From Mariniflexile gromovii (lineage in GTDB: Bacteria; Bacteroidota; Bacteroidia; Flavobacteriales; Flavobacteriaceae): a stretch of 64,000 bases of DNA. A program made the position numbers and the translations under genes. The stretch covers positions 86,431-150,430 of the forward strand of contig NZ_JAGJCB010000009.1 of NCBI RefSeq assembly GCF_017814435.1. Direction: 5' to 3'. Positions 9,195-18,008 of this stretch are shown here, piece after piece. A model generated the notes under the pieces. The model made no database searches, was not told the origin of the DNA, and saw only the letters and a program-made list of their open reading frames with translations. The stretch's first letter is position 1. Each line of letters opens with the position of its first letter.

Positions 9195-9632
9195 ATGAAC
9201 ATGAGATCTTTTTTAAGGCATATTACTAATTACGCAATGGTGAACCACTTCCATATAGCATTGTTAGTACTACGCATTTTGGTCTGCATCCAATTGATTG
9301 TAGTACATGGCTACAAAAAGATTGGAATCGGGGCAGACATAGCCGAAGTCGTTCCAAATCCTTTTGGTTTTCCTCAAAACCTAAACCAAATATTTGCAAT
9401 TGGGGCTAATATAGGATTTCCAATCTTGGTATTCTTTGGTTTTTTAACACGTTTAGCCACATTGCCCATACTTGCTGTAACACTAACGGGATACCTGGTG
9501 GTGCATGCCCATGACAGTTTGCAAGAAAGAGACATACCATTTATGTATTCTATAGTATTTGCCTATCTCCTTTTTGTTGGTGCTGGCAAGTATTCAGTTG
9601 ATGCATTAATCCATAAAAAACTTTCGCTATGA
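9195..9632 (+). CDS. DoxX-family membrane protein
   Basis: A 145-aa protein with four hydrophobic segments and the DoxX layout: an N-terminal helix with LRILVCIQLIVVHGYKK, a loop, then GANIGFPILVFFGFLTRLA and two more helices. DoxX proteins are inner-membrane proteins linked to quinone/redox or sulfur chemistry. The role here is unknown. Its stop overlaps the next start by four bases (ATGA at 9629-9632), so translational coupling with the porin gene is likely. Confidence 0.88.
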   Translation: MNMRSFLRHITNYAMVNHFHIALLVLRILVCIQLIVVHGYKKIGIGADIAEVVPNPFGFPQNLNQIFAIGANIGFPILVFFGFLTRLATLPILAVTLTGYLVVHAHDSLQERDIPFMYSIVFAYLLFVGAGKYSVDALIHKKLSL

Positions 9633-10993
9633 AAATCTGGTGGATAATTCATATTTCTTTAGTTTTTATAATTGGGTGCTGGGTATGTTATCCCCAAGAT
9701 AATAATAAACTACAATTTCATCTTTTGGGCCAAGAAGATGACATGTCGTTTTTAGATAAAAAAGAGAATAAATCAGGATATGAAAAATTGAAATGGATAG
9801 ATCTAAAAAATCAAAATTACCTGTCCTTTGGTGGCGACTATCGTTTTCAGGTAGAAAATTTTGTTAATGAAGATTTTACAAATAAAAGTGATCAAGACAA
9901 TATATGGTATTTGAATAGATTTTTAGTCCATTTAAATTTAAAATTGGGCAAAAACTTTATGGTATATTCTGAGCTTAATTCGAGTACTGTAATAAACAAA
10001 ACGGATATAAGTCCAGTAGACAAGGATATATTGTCTTTTAACCAGTTTTTTATTAAATATAATTTTAACTCTAAATATCAACTTACTTTAGGAAGAGAAA
10101 ATTTAATGTTTGGGGGAAGAAGATTGGTCGATATTCGAGAAGGTCCAAATGTTAGGCGTTCTTTTGATCTTGCAAGAATAGATTACAACAATATAAACAC
10201 TACTATTAGTGCCTTCTTTTCCATTCCTGTGAAGGTCCGATTTGAAATATTTGATAACAAATATCTCCAATTTGAGGAAACATTTTCAGGAATTTACGCT
10301 ACCAAAAACTTCAATGAGGCGACAAATTTTGATTTCTATTTCCTTTACCAAAAAGATGACAATGTAACTTACAATATTGGTTCAGATAATGAAAGGCGTT
10401 ATAGTGCGGGAATGCGGTTTTTTGGCAGGGTTAATAATTTTTCATTTAACAATGAAGCTGTTTACCAATTTGGAAGTTTTGGAAATCTAGATATTCAAGC
10501 ATATACGCTTTCTGTTCTTGCAGAATATTCAACAAAATTTATATCCTGGCAGACGAATTTGGGATTAAAAACGGAGGTAATCAGCGGTGACAAAACATCC
10601 AATGACGCCAAATTGAACACATTTGATGCTCTATATCCAAGAGGTGCATATTTTGGAAGGGTTGCAAAATTTGGGCCATCTAATTTAATTGATGTTCATC
10701 CATATATTTCTCTTATGAAAAGTACATTTTATATTGAACTTGATTATGATGCCTTTTGGAGATATTCAATAACTGATGGTCTTTATAATGCAGCACTTAT
10801 ATTAGAGTACCCTTCTACTAATACGGAAGCTTTCATAGGTCATCAACTTGGGGCCTTATTAGGTTATAATCTGAACAACCACTTAAATATAGAGTTAGAA
10901 ACAAACCTGATTATCCCTGGAAAATTTTTAAAGAAAAGCGATCTGGTCGCTTCACTTTTTCATACAGTAATTACAACTCAGTTAAAATTCTAA
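9629..10993 (+). CDS. Alginate-export-type outer-membrane porin
   Basis: A 454-aa protein with an N-terminal signal segment (about 1-22). The rest consists of alternating strands with aromatic girdles, such as LSFGGDYRFQVE, NFMVYSELNSS and FNQFFIKYNF, ending in Phe. This is the pattern of the Alginate_exp family of 16-18-strand porins. The overlap with the DoxX gene and its position at the end of the operon suggest it imports or exports the substrate or product of the hydrolases. Alginate itself is not implied because no polysaccharide lyases are nearby. Confidence 0.82.
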   Translation: MKIWWIIHISLVFIIGCWVCYPQDNNKLQFHLLGQEDDMSFLDKKENKSGYEKLKWIDLKNQNYLSFGGDYRFQVENFVNEDFTNKSDQDNIWYLNRFLVHLNLKLGKNFMVYSELNSSTVINKTDISPVDKDILSFNQFFIKYNFNSKYQLTLGRENLMFGGRRLVDIREGPNVRRSFDLARIDYNNINTTISAFFSIPVKVRFEIFDNKYLQFEETFSGIYATKNFNEATNFDFYFLYQKDDNVTYNIGSDNERRYSAGMRFFGRVNNFSFNNEAVYQFGSFGNLDIQAYTLSVLAEYSTKFISWQTNLGLKTEVISGDKTSNDAKLNTFDALYPRGAYFGRVAKFGPSNLIDVHPYISLMKSTFYIELDYDAFWRYSITDGLYNAALILEYPSTNTEAFIGHQLGALLGYNLNNHLNIELETNLIIPGKFLKKSDLVASLFHTVITTQLKF

Positions 10994-11017
10994 AATTATA
11001 GTAATAAAACGTCAATC

Positions 11018-11344
11018 ATGAAATCTCTAAATATTATGAAAATAGGAAATTCATCAACATTCTCTTGGCCGAATTTGTTAAAAAAATATTTAAGGTTCCA
11101 TAATTATTTCGAAGTCGATAATCCTCAAAATGCCTATGAATTGAGTTTTTATAATGATTTTGACCTGTTAATTGTTGAAAATGGAATAGAAGAAAACGAA
11201 GAACAAACCTTGATAAACTTCTTCAATGAAAAAAACTTAGGAACTGTTTTTATTCCTTACTCAATAGAGTTTAAAAAAAAGATTAAAAAAAGAATTAAAA
11301 TTTTACTCTTAGAAAGGGAAAGTTTATCAAATCCTTGTAAATAA
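11018..11344 (+). CDS. Hypothetical protein, weakly receiver-like
   Basis: A 108-aa protein, 24 bp after the porin gene, that I do not recognise as a named family. Residues 45-80 (FDLLIVENGIEENEEQ followed by a helix, then GTVFIPYS) resemble the beta3-alpha3-beta4 part of a response-regulator receiver, with Glu where the phospho-Asp would be. The C-terminus is very basic. It could be a diverged or truncated signalling protein. The AT-rich 48-bp gap after it separates it from the large outer-membrane gene. Confidence 0.5.
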   Translation: MKSLNIMKIGNSSTFSWPNLLKKYLRFHNYFEVDNPQNAYELSFYNDFDLLIVENGIEENEEQTLINFFNEKNLGTVFIPYSIEFKKKIKKRIKILLLERESLSNPCK

Positions 11345-11392
11345 TCCTGATTGTAACGCTAATATGTTAAATGAATTTTTAAATTATTAAAT

Positions 11393-14300
11393 ATGAAAAA
11401 TGCATTCTATCTTCTTGTAAACATATTCGCCACTATTTGTATTGTAGCCCAAAATACAAACTCTGAAAAAGTACTTACAAATAAAGTGTTAGCTATAAAT
11501 TATTCTAGCATTAATTATAATAATAAAAATCTTTTAGCAGGATTTGAAGCTAAGTTAAAAAAAGATTCTGCTTCTAACTCAATAGTTGTTTTGGGAGGTC
11601 TTGATTCTAAAACGAAAAACAATAGTGATAAAAATGAAATTTTTAAATCTATCAGGTTAATTTTAAATGAGTACTCCGATAACACAGTATTTGTAAATAG
11701 TGATGGCGATTGGGAACTTGGCATCGATGGTTTAAAACAAAAAAAGGAATTGATTAAGGAAAATGTTAAAAATAAAAGTGACTTCCAACTAAAAAACGGT
11801 TGTCCCATTGAAAAGAAAAAAATCAATGATGTTCTTGATTTAATACTGCTAGACTCCTATTGGTCACTAATGGATTGGGATAAAGTCCCTAATCTTAATG
11901 TGCATTGTGACATTAAAACCAAAGAACAGTTTTATGCTGAACTAGAACATGAAATAGTCAAAAGTGAGGGTAAAACAATCATCGTTGCAGTTCATCATCC
12001 TATAGCTTCAAACGGCAAATACGGAAACCCTTATAATTTTGGAGTGAATCCAAAACAGCTCAACAACAAATATTACAATGCTTTTAAAAATAGATTATTG
12101 ACCATAGCCCGTCAATACGAAAACGTAGTTTTTTTATCGGGGCATGAAGCTAATTTCCAATACTTAAAAGAAAAGGGGGTTCCCCAAATAATATATGGTT
12201 CTGCCGACAAGAAAATAAAAATAGGACGGGCCGAAAATAATCTATTCAGTACCTCAGAACCAGGATTTCCGGAACTGTTAAGCTATTCTGATGGATCACT
12301 GCTAATGAATTACTATGGAGAATCGAATAACTATGCCATTCCATTGTTTTCCTCAGAAATCATCCCCGCCTCAATCAAAAACATAAAAACGACAGATTTA
12401 ACCAATAATACCGCTCCAGAATATGTATATAAATCTATCTATGAGCCGGCAGAACTGGAGAGATCGAAAATTTTCAGAACCTTATGGGGTGTCCATTATA
12501 TCAATGATTACCAAACGCCCATAAAATTAAAAACAGCAATACTGGACACCTTGCACGGTGGACTTGTTCCCATAAGAAAGGGAGGTGGTCACCAAACAAG
12601 TTCATTACGTCTGGAAAGCAAGGATGGAAAAGAATATGTAATGAGAAATGTCAAAAAAAGCGCCTTACGTTTTGTTCAATATTTTGTTTCAAAATCCCAT
12701 TATCTAAATCCTGATGTTGCGGACACTTATTTTGTGAGACTCTTACAGGATTATTGGACAACGGCCAGTCCATATGCCCCACTCACATTAGGAGAAATGT
12801 CGGATGCTCTGGGCATTTACCATGCAAATCCCAATATCTATTATATCCCAAAACAAAAAGCATTGGATATTTATAACGATGAATTTGGTGACAAGGTATA
12901 TTTCATAGAAGAGCGTTTGACCGATGGACATGGTGATGTTGAAAGTTTAGGATATAGTAACAAAATAATTAGCACTTCGGATCTGATAGAAGCCATGAGA
13001 AGAAAAGACAAAATTAAGATTGATGAAGAACTCTATATAAGAACAAGACTCTTTGACAACATTATTGGGGATTGGGACAGGCATGCAGATCAATGGCGTT
13101 GGTCTGAAAAAGAAATAGTAAATGGAATAAAACTATACCAACCCATTCCAAGGGATAGAGACCAGGCGTTTTCAAGTTTTGATGGATTCATGCTCAATGC
13201 GGTCACGACACTAACACCTCCCTTACGATTTATGCAGGTTTACGGACCAAATTACAAATCGGTCAAGTATTTCAACGATGCGGGTGATGACCTTGACAGA
13301 TTAGTTCTGATGAATGATAATAAAGAGGATTGGCTTACCCAGGCTAAATATATAAAAGAGCATTTAAATGAAGGTTCCATTGATAAAGCCTTTAAAAATT
13401 TCCCGGCCGAAATAAATCAAAATAATAAAGAACAAATAAAAACCGCATTGATGGGTAGGATAAACAATATTGAAGAAAACGCTTCTGAAATGTACGATTT
13501 TTTACATAAGTATGTGACCATTACTGGAACTGACAAAAATGATAGGTTTGTTATCAATCGCTTGCCGAATGGTACCACACAGGTCCAAGGTTATAGGCTT
13601 AGGTCTAGCGGTAAGGAAGATCTATTTTGGGATACCCATTATTACGGTGGAATTTCCAAGGAACTATGGATATATGGACTTGATGGGGATGATATTTTTG
13701 AAGTCAAGGGCAAAGGAGACAAACCCATAAAAATCAAGATAATTGGTGGCGAAGGGAATGATACTTATGGACTCGAAAATAAGCATAATGTCAATGTATA
13801 TGATTATAGGTCTCAGATGAATACGTTTGAAAAACGGTCCCATATCATTTTATCTGACAACTATGACCTGAATACATTTAATTTCATGAAGAACAGAAAG
13901 GATATGAGCCAGATCATTCCGCTTATCAATGCCAATCCGGATGACGGTATTGCAGTTGGTCTTAATTTTAAACATACCATCAATGGTTTGCGGAGGAATC
14001 CATTTTCGCAACAACATAGTTTAAGAATTTTATGGTATTCAGAAACCAACGGGATAAACTTAAATTACACGGGAGAGTTTGCTAATATTTTTGAAAAGGT
14101 CAACTTTGAACTTTCCAGTGGATACAGCAGCCCCCTTTTTACAAATAATTATTTCGGTTATGGCAATGGGACTCCCAATTTTGACGATGAATTTGGTTTG
14201 GACTATAATCGGGTCCGTCTGGAAAAATTGTTTATCAAACCCTCATTGGTTTTTAGGGGGTATCAAGGTAGCAAAATACAACTTGGGGTATCCTATGAGA

Positions 14301-14938
14301 GTATTGAGGTTGAAAGAACCTCAAACAGATATATCGACATGGCAGACATAGATCCTGTCAACTTTAAGGAACAGAATTTTGTTGGATTGGAAGCTTCATA
14401 CGATTACAGCAACTTTGATGATGGCTCGTTTCCCAAACAGGGCCTAGGAATTAAATTGACAATGGGCTATAAAGACAATCTAAAGAGAGACAAAAGTTTT
14501 GTATATGCTAGTCCAGAGATAAGAGTTACCACAAGAATTGATAGGAAAGGCATCCTAACCTATGCAACCAAACTAAAAGCATCCCATATTTTCAATTATG
14601 ATTTTGAATTCTTCCAAGCATCCAGTATTGGTGATGGGGATGGCCTAAGGGGCTTTCGCCAGCAAAGGTTTAGCGGCAAAACGTCATATTATCAAAATTC
14701 AGATTTAAGACTGTCTCTTGGTCATATACCCAACGGATTCTTGCCAACTAAAATAGGTATTTATGGTGGTTTTGATTACGGCAGGGTTTGGACAGTTGAC
14801 AATGACTCCAATAAAATGCACACCTCACAGGGAGGAGGACTATTTTTTAATCTGTCTGGTTTTACAACTGCTAATTTTGCCTATTTCAATTCCAGTGATG
14901 GAGGTAGATTGAACATCAAATTTAGCTTAGCCTTTTAA
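11393..14938 (+). CDS. Metallophosphoesterase-like / outer-membrane beta-barrel fusion, degenerate metal site
   Basis: A 1181-aa protein with a signal peptide (ending CIVAQ). The N-terminal third matches a flavobacterial calcineurin-like phosphoesterase family. Segments AVHHPIASNGKYG and LSGHEANFQYL keep the late metal-binding histidines. The usual GD-x-(n)-GDN part reads VLGGLDSK, and the GNHDW motif reads SDGDWELG. Residues about 340-750 form an unassigned middle domain with kinase-like features (RNVKKSALRF, IIGDWDRHADQWRW). From about 880 the chain is beta-barrel strands ending in Phe, like the Omp85/surface-antigen barrel, with GDGLRGFRQQRF as the likely barrel motif. Catalysis of the standard kind is doubtful. 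An outer-membrane location is likely. Confidence 0.8.
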   Translation: MKNAFYLLVNIFATICIVAQNTNSEKVLTNKVLAINYSSINYNNKNLLAGFEAKLKKDSASNSIVVLGGLDSKTKNNSDKNEIFKSIRLILNEYSDNTVFVNSDGDWELGIDGLKQKKELIKENVKNKSDFQLKNGCPIEKKKINDVLDLILLDSYWSLMDWDKVPNLNVHCDIKTKEQFYAELEHEIVKSEGKTIIVAVHHPIASNGKYGNPYNFGVNPKQLNNKYYNAFKNRLLTIARQYENVVFLSGHEANFQYLKEKGVPQIIYGSADKKIKIGRAENNLFSTSEPGFPELLSYSDGSLLMNYYGESNNYAIPLFSSEIIPASIKNIKTTDLTNNTAPEYVYKSIYEPAELERSKIFRTLWGVHYINDYQTPIKLKTAILDTLHGGLVPIRKGGGHQTSSLRLESKDGKEYVMRNVKKSALRFVQYFVSKSHYLNPDVADTYFVRLLQDYWTTASPYAPLTLGEMSDALGIYHANPNIYYIPKQKALDIYNDEFGDKVYFIEERLTDGHGDVESLGYSNKIISTSDLIEAMRRKDKIKIDEELYIRTRLFDNIIGDWDRHADQWRWSEKEIVNGIKLYQPIPRDRDQAFSSFDGFMLNAVTTLTPPLRFMQVYGPNYKSVKYFNDAGDDLDRLVLMNDNKEDWLTQAKYIKEHLNEGSIDKAFKNFPAEINQNNKEQIKTALMGRINNIEENASEMYDFLHKYVTITGTDKNDRFVINRLPNGTTQVQGYRLRSSGKEDLFWDTHYYGGISKELWIYGLDGDDIFEVKGKGDKPIKIKIIGGEGNDTYGLENKHNVNVYDYRSQMNTFEKRSHIILSDNYDLNTFNFMKNRKDMSQIIPLINANPDDGIAVGLNFKHTINGLRRNPFSQQHSLRILWYSETNGINLNYTGEFANIFEKVNFELSSGYSSPLFTNNYFGYGNGTPNFDDEFGLDYNRVRLEKLFIKPSLVFRGYQGSKIQLGVSYESIEVERTSNRYIDMADIDPVNFKEQNFVGLEASYDYSNFDDGSFPKQGLGIKLTMGYKDNLKRDKSFVYASPEIRVTTRIDRKGILTYATKLKASHIFNYDFEFFQASSIGDGDGLRGFRQQRFSGKTSYYQNSDLRLSLGHIPNGFLPTKIGIYGGFDYGRVWTVDNDSNKMHTSQGGGLFFNLSGFTTANFAYFNSSDGGRLNIKFSLAF

Positions 14939-14978
14939 AAAACATAAATCATAAAAAACCAAAATAAAATATATTAAA

Positions 14979-15455
14979 ATGAAATCATTAAATTCAATAG
15001 GATTAGATACAGAAAAAAGCAAAAAATTAACAGATTTATTAGGTGACTTATTATCTAATTATTCCATTTTCTATCAGAACGCTAGAGGGTATCATTGGAA
15101 TATACACGGTGATGATTTTTTTGTGCTTCATCAAAAATTTGAAGAGCTTTATAATAATCTCTTAGTAAAGATTGATGAAATAGCAGAACGCATTCTTACA
15201 CTTGGCAATAAACCCAGTCATCAATTTTCCAAATATTTGATGGATTCAAATATTAAAGAAAGCAGCCAAGTAAGCAATGGCCAGAAATCGATTGAAGAAA
15301 TAATAAAATCATTGGATACTCTTTTGGTCAAACAAAGACTCATTCTTAAAACTTCTGAAGACGCAGATGATTCTGGAACAAATGCATTAATGAGCGATTA
15401 CATTAGGGAACAGGAAAAATTGGTATGGATGTATTCCGCATATTTAAAAGTCTAA
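14979..15455 (+). CDS. dps: Dps-family ferritin-like DNA/iron protection protein
   Basis: A 158-aa protein of typical Dps length. It contains the ferroxidase signature YHWNIHGDDFFVLHQKFEE, in which the His and acidic residues form the inter-subunit iron site, followed by IDEIAERI. Dps dodecamers oxidise iron with hydrogen peroxide and protect DNA. No long basic N-terminal tail is present, so DNA binding is uncertain. It lies 40 bp after the outer-membrane fusion gene, and the OsmC gene upstream adds a second peroxide-defence protein in the region. Confidence 0.93.
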   Translation: MKSLNSIGLDTEKSKKLTDLLGDLLSNYSIFYQNARGYHWNIHGDDFFVLHQKFEELYNNLLVKIDEIAERILTLGNKPSHQFSKYLMDSNIKESSQVSNGQKSIEEIIKSLDTLLVKQRLILKTSEDADDSGTNALMSDYIREQEKLVWMYSAYLKV

Positions 15456-15764
15456 AAAATAATTAAAGCATAATACTTCAAAATAGTAATTAATGAAAAT
15501 ATGAAATTGATAATAATCAACGTACAGTTAGAACTCGCAAGGACTATTATTAAAAGTGAAACGCTAATTTCTAACATTAATAAAATTTGGATGGGTACCA
15601 AACACTGCCAATTCCAACTGTGTTATTTGAACATTTAATGACTATGATAATAAAACATTGCACTCAGTTAAATCTTAAAGAAAAAAGTATTCAAGATGGT
15701 TTAATAAAATTAAAGAAATCACTTTTCTTTTTTTAAATTTATTGAGATAAATTAACCGCTAAGG
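15456..15764 (+). other. Intergenic region without a supported gene
   Basis: 309 bp of AT-rich sequence between dps and the histidine kinase gene. A 45-codon frame starts at 15501 but its translation shows no family resemblance. An AAAGAAA/TTTCTTT pairing with a T-run at about 15714-15735 could be a weak terminator. No convincing TAnnTTTG box or sigma-54 site faces the kinase gene. Confidence 0.5.
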
Positions 15765-18008
15765 ATGGACAGGACAAGAGTTTCCAAGACCAAGATTATG
15801 TTAGCATTAATCATGACTTATTGCCTGCTTTCATTTGTTTCACCATTGTATGGAAATTTGCCTTACCAGAATGACCCAAACATTCAAAAGGTTAAAGTGT
15901 ATTTGGAAAAAGGCAAGAAATTTCTTCATAGACCTGAAAGCTTTAAGGCTGATATGGATAGCGCTACATATTACTTTGAAAAAGCAATACAAAACAGCAA
16001 GCATATAAACGATAGCGTTCTTAAAATTGATATTAAGTCAAATTTGGCAGAGTTAAACTTCGAGAAATCAAATTTTGATATCGGAATATCTTACTTTTCA
16101 GAAGTCACGGATTTTTACCATAGAAATAATTTATTAAAGGAGGAAGCTGATACATGGTATCGCATGGGAATCAGGGTTTTTTATGATTTAATTGATTATG
16201 AAAAAGCTTTGGAGGCTTTTAATAAGGCACTCGAAATTTATACAAAACTCAATCTCAAGAAAGAACAGATAGATGTAATTACATTTTTAGGAGATGTTTA
16301 TTTGAACGAAGGACATTTAGATCTTGCTAGGGATACATTTGTATCCGCCATGGACTCAGGAAAATTAATATCTTATAGACAACTCCATTATATTTATTTT
16401 CTACTCGCCCAAACCCTTAAACTAAGAGGTGATCTGGATAAGGGACTCTTCTATGCCTTTGAAAGCGTTAATCATGCGAGGAAAGTAAAGGATACGTCTT
16501 ATATTAACTACTACTATATGACTGTTGCAGAGTATTACAACGAATTAGGCAATCATGGTCAAAGTTCAATTTGGTATCGAAATGCAATGGATTCTTCAAA
16601 AAAATCGAATAATATTGACTACCTGTTTTTCCACACCTCTAATTATTGCAACCAATTAATCCTTCAAAAGAAAACAAGGGAGGTGATGTCGGTTTTAAAT
16701 GATTTAAAAAACAAATTTCCTCCCAATACAGCATTTACAAATGGTATTTACAACAAAACATTAGGTGACTACTATAAAGCACTTAACAAAATAGATCTAT
16801 CCTTAACCCATTATAATTTGGCCTTAACGTTTTTTGATGAAATTAAAAACACCACCTACCCACGGATTATTGCTGAACTGGATTTCGACGTAGGGGAGCT
16901 TTTACTTAACCGCAAATCATATGATAGTGCTAAATATTATTTGAATAAATTTTTAAAATTTCCAGTGGGAATTAATAAGGCTACCAAACATAGGGATTGT
17001 CAGCTACTTCTTTTTAAAATTGATTCGTCTATGGGCAATTACGTTGAAGCCATCAAGCATTACCAAGCCTATAAATCATTGGAGGATTCTATATTTAACG
17101 AAAAGAAGAGCAAACAGATAGAAGAGCTACAAATATCTTACGAAACCAAAAAGAAAGAAGAAAATATAGCCTCTTTACAAAACATTACCAACTTACAAAA
17201 ATCAAGATTGGAAACACTAAATACAACAAAAAACTTTGTGTTAGGAATCTTGATATTGTTAACTGTTATTATTGTCCTGCTTATTCATCGCTATTTTTTA
17301 AAACAGAAAACCAATAGGATTTTGGTGAGTCAAAAAGGGGAAATCGATCAAAAGAATATCACCCTACAAAATTTGGTAAAGGAAAAAGAATGGTTGTTGA
17401 AGGAAATTCACCATAGGGTAAAAAACAACTTGCAAATCCTGATGAGTTTGTTGAACATCCAATCTAATTACCTAGAAAATAAGGACGCGCTAAATGCCAT
17501 TAAAACCAGTCAACACAAATTACATGCCATAGCATTAATACATCAAAAGCTATATACTGAAGACGATATTTCATTGATAACGATGAAATCGTATATCAAT
17601 GATTTGGTAAAGTATTTTGGCGATTCCTTTGAGGTAAAACATATTGAATTTAAAATGCAAGTGGATGATGTTACACTAGATGTCAATAAATCAGTGCCAG
17701 TTGGTTTGATTCTCAATGAGGCGTTGACAAATGCTATTAAATATGCATATCCAAATAAATCAGAAGGCATTATCTATATTTATATGAAAAAGATCGAAAA
17801 CAGTGAAATCTTATTAGAAGTCATTGATGAAGGAGTTGGATTTCCAGATAATTTTGACCCCTACAAGACCAATTCCTTGGGCATAAGCCTAATAAAAGGG
17901 TTGACCCAACAACTTAAGGGTATCTTCTCCATAATATCAGAAAAAGGCGTTAAGCTTTCAATAAGGTTTCCCTATGATTTGGACAAACTTAAAATCAATC
18001 AGGTATGA
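15765..18008 (+). CDS. TPR-domain sensor histidine kinase, HisKA_2 type
   Basis: A 747-aa protein. The N-terminus is a signal/anchor segment, followed by about 400 residues of TPR repeats (for example YEKALEAFNKALEIYTKLNLKKEQ). Next come a coiled region, one membrane helix at about 490-512, and a cytoplasmic kinase. The phosphoacceptor region EIHHRVKNNLQ has His549/His550, the HisKA_2 form. The HATPase_c domain has NEALTNAIKYAYP (N box) and DEGVGFPDN (G1 box), with a shortened C-terminal part. The TPR part is predicted to be periplasmic. It overlaps the next start by four bases, so it is paired with the sigma-54 activator. Confidence 0.92.
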   Translation: MDRTRVSKTKIMLALIMTYCLLSFVSPLYGNLPYQNDPNIQKVKVYLEKGKKFLHRPESFKADMDSATYYFEKAIQNSKHINDSVLKIDIKSNLAELNFEKSNFDIGISYFSEVTDFYHRNNLLKEEADTWYRMGIRVFYDLIDYEKALEAFNKALEIYTKLNLKKEQIDVITFLGDVYLNEGHLDLARDTFVSAMDSGKLISYRQLHYIYFLLAQTLKLRGDLDKGLFYAFESVNHARKVKDTSYINYYYMTVAEYYNELGNHGQSSIWYRNAMDSSKKSNNIDYLFFHTSNYCNQLILQKKTREVMSVLNDLKNKFPPNTAFTNGIYNKTLGDYYKALNKIDLSLTHYNLALTFFDEIKNTTYPRIIAELDFDVGELLLNRKSYDSAKYYLNKFLKFPVGINKATKHRDCQLLLFKIDSSMGNYVEAIKHYQAYKSLEDSIFNEKKSKQIEELQISYETKKKEENIASLQNITNLQKSRLETLNTTKNFVLGILILLTVIIVLLIHRYFLKQKTNRILVSQKGEIDQKNITLQNLVKEKEWLLKEIHHRVKNNLQILMSLLNIQSNYLENKDALNAIKTSQHKLHAIALIHQKLYTEDDISLITMKSYINDLVKYFGDSFEVKHIEFKMQVDDVTLDVNKSVPVGLILNEALTNAIKYAYPNKSEGIIYIYMKKIENSEILLEVIDEGVGFPDNFDPYKTNSLGISLIKGLTQQLKGIFSIISEKGVKLSIRFPYDLDKLKINQV

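Noticed and set aside
15501..15638. 45-codon frame between dps and the kinase gene
   Set aside because: No recognisable motif, no evident coupling to neighbours.
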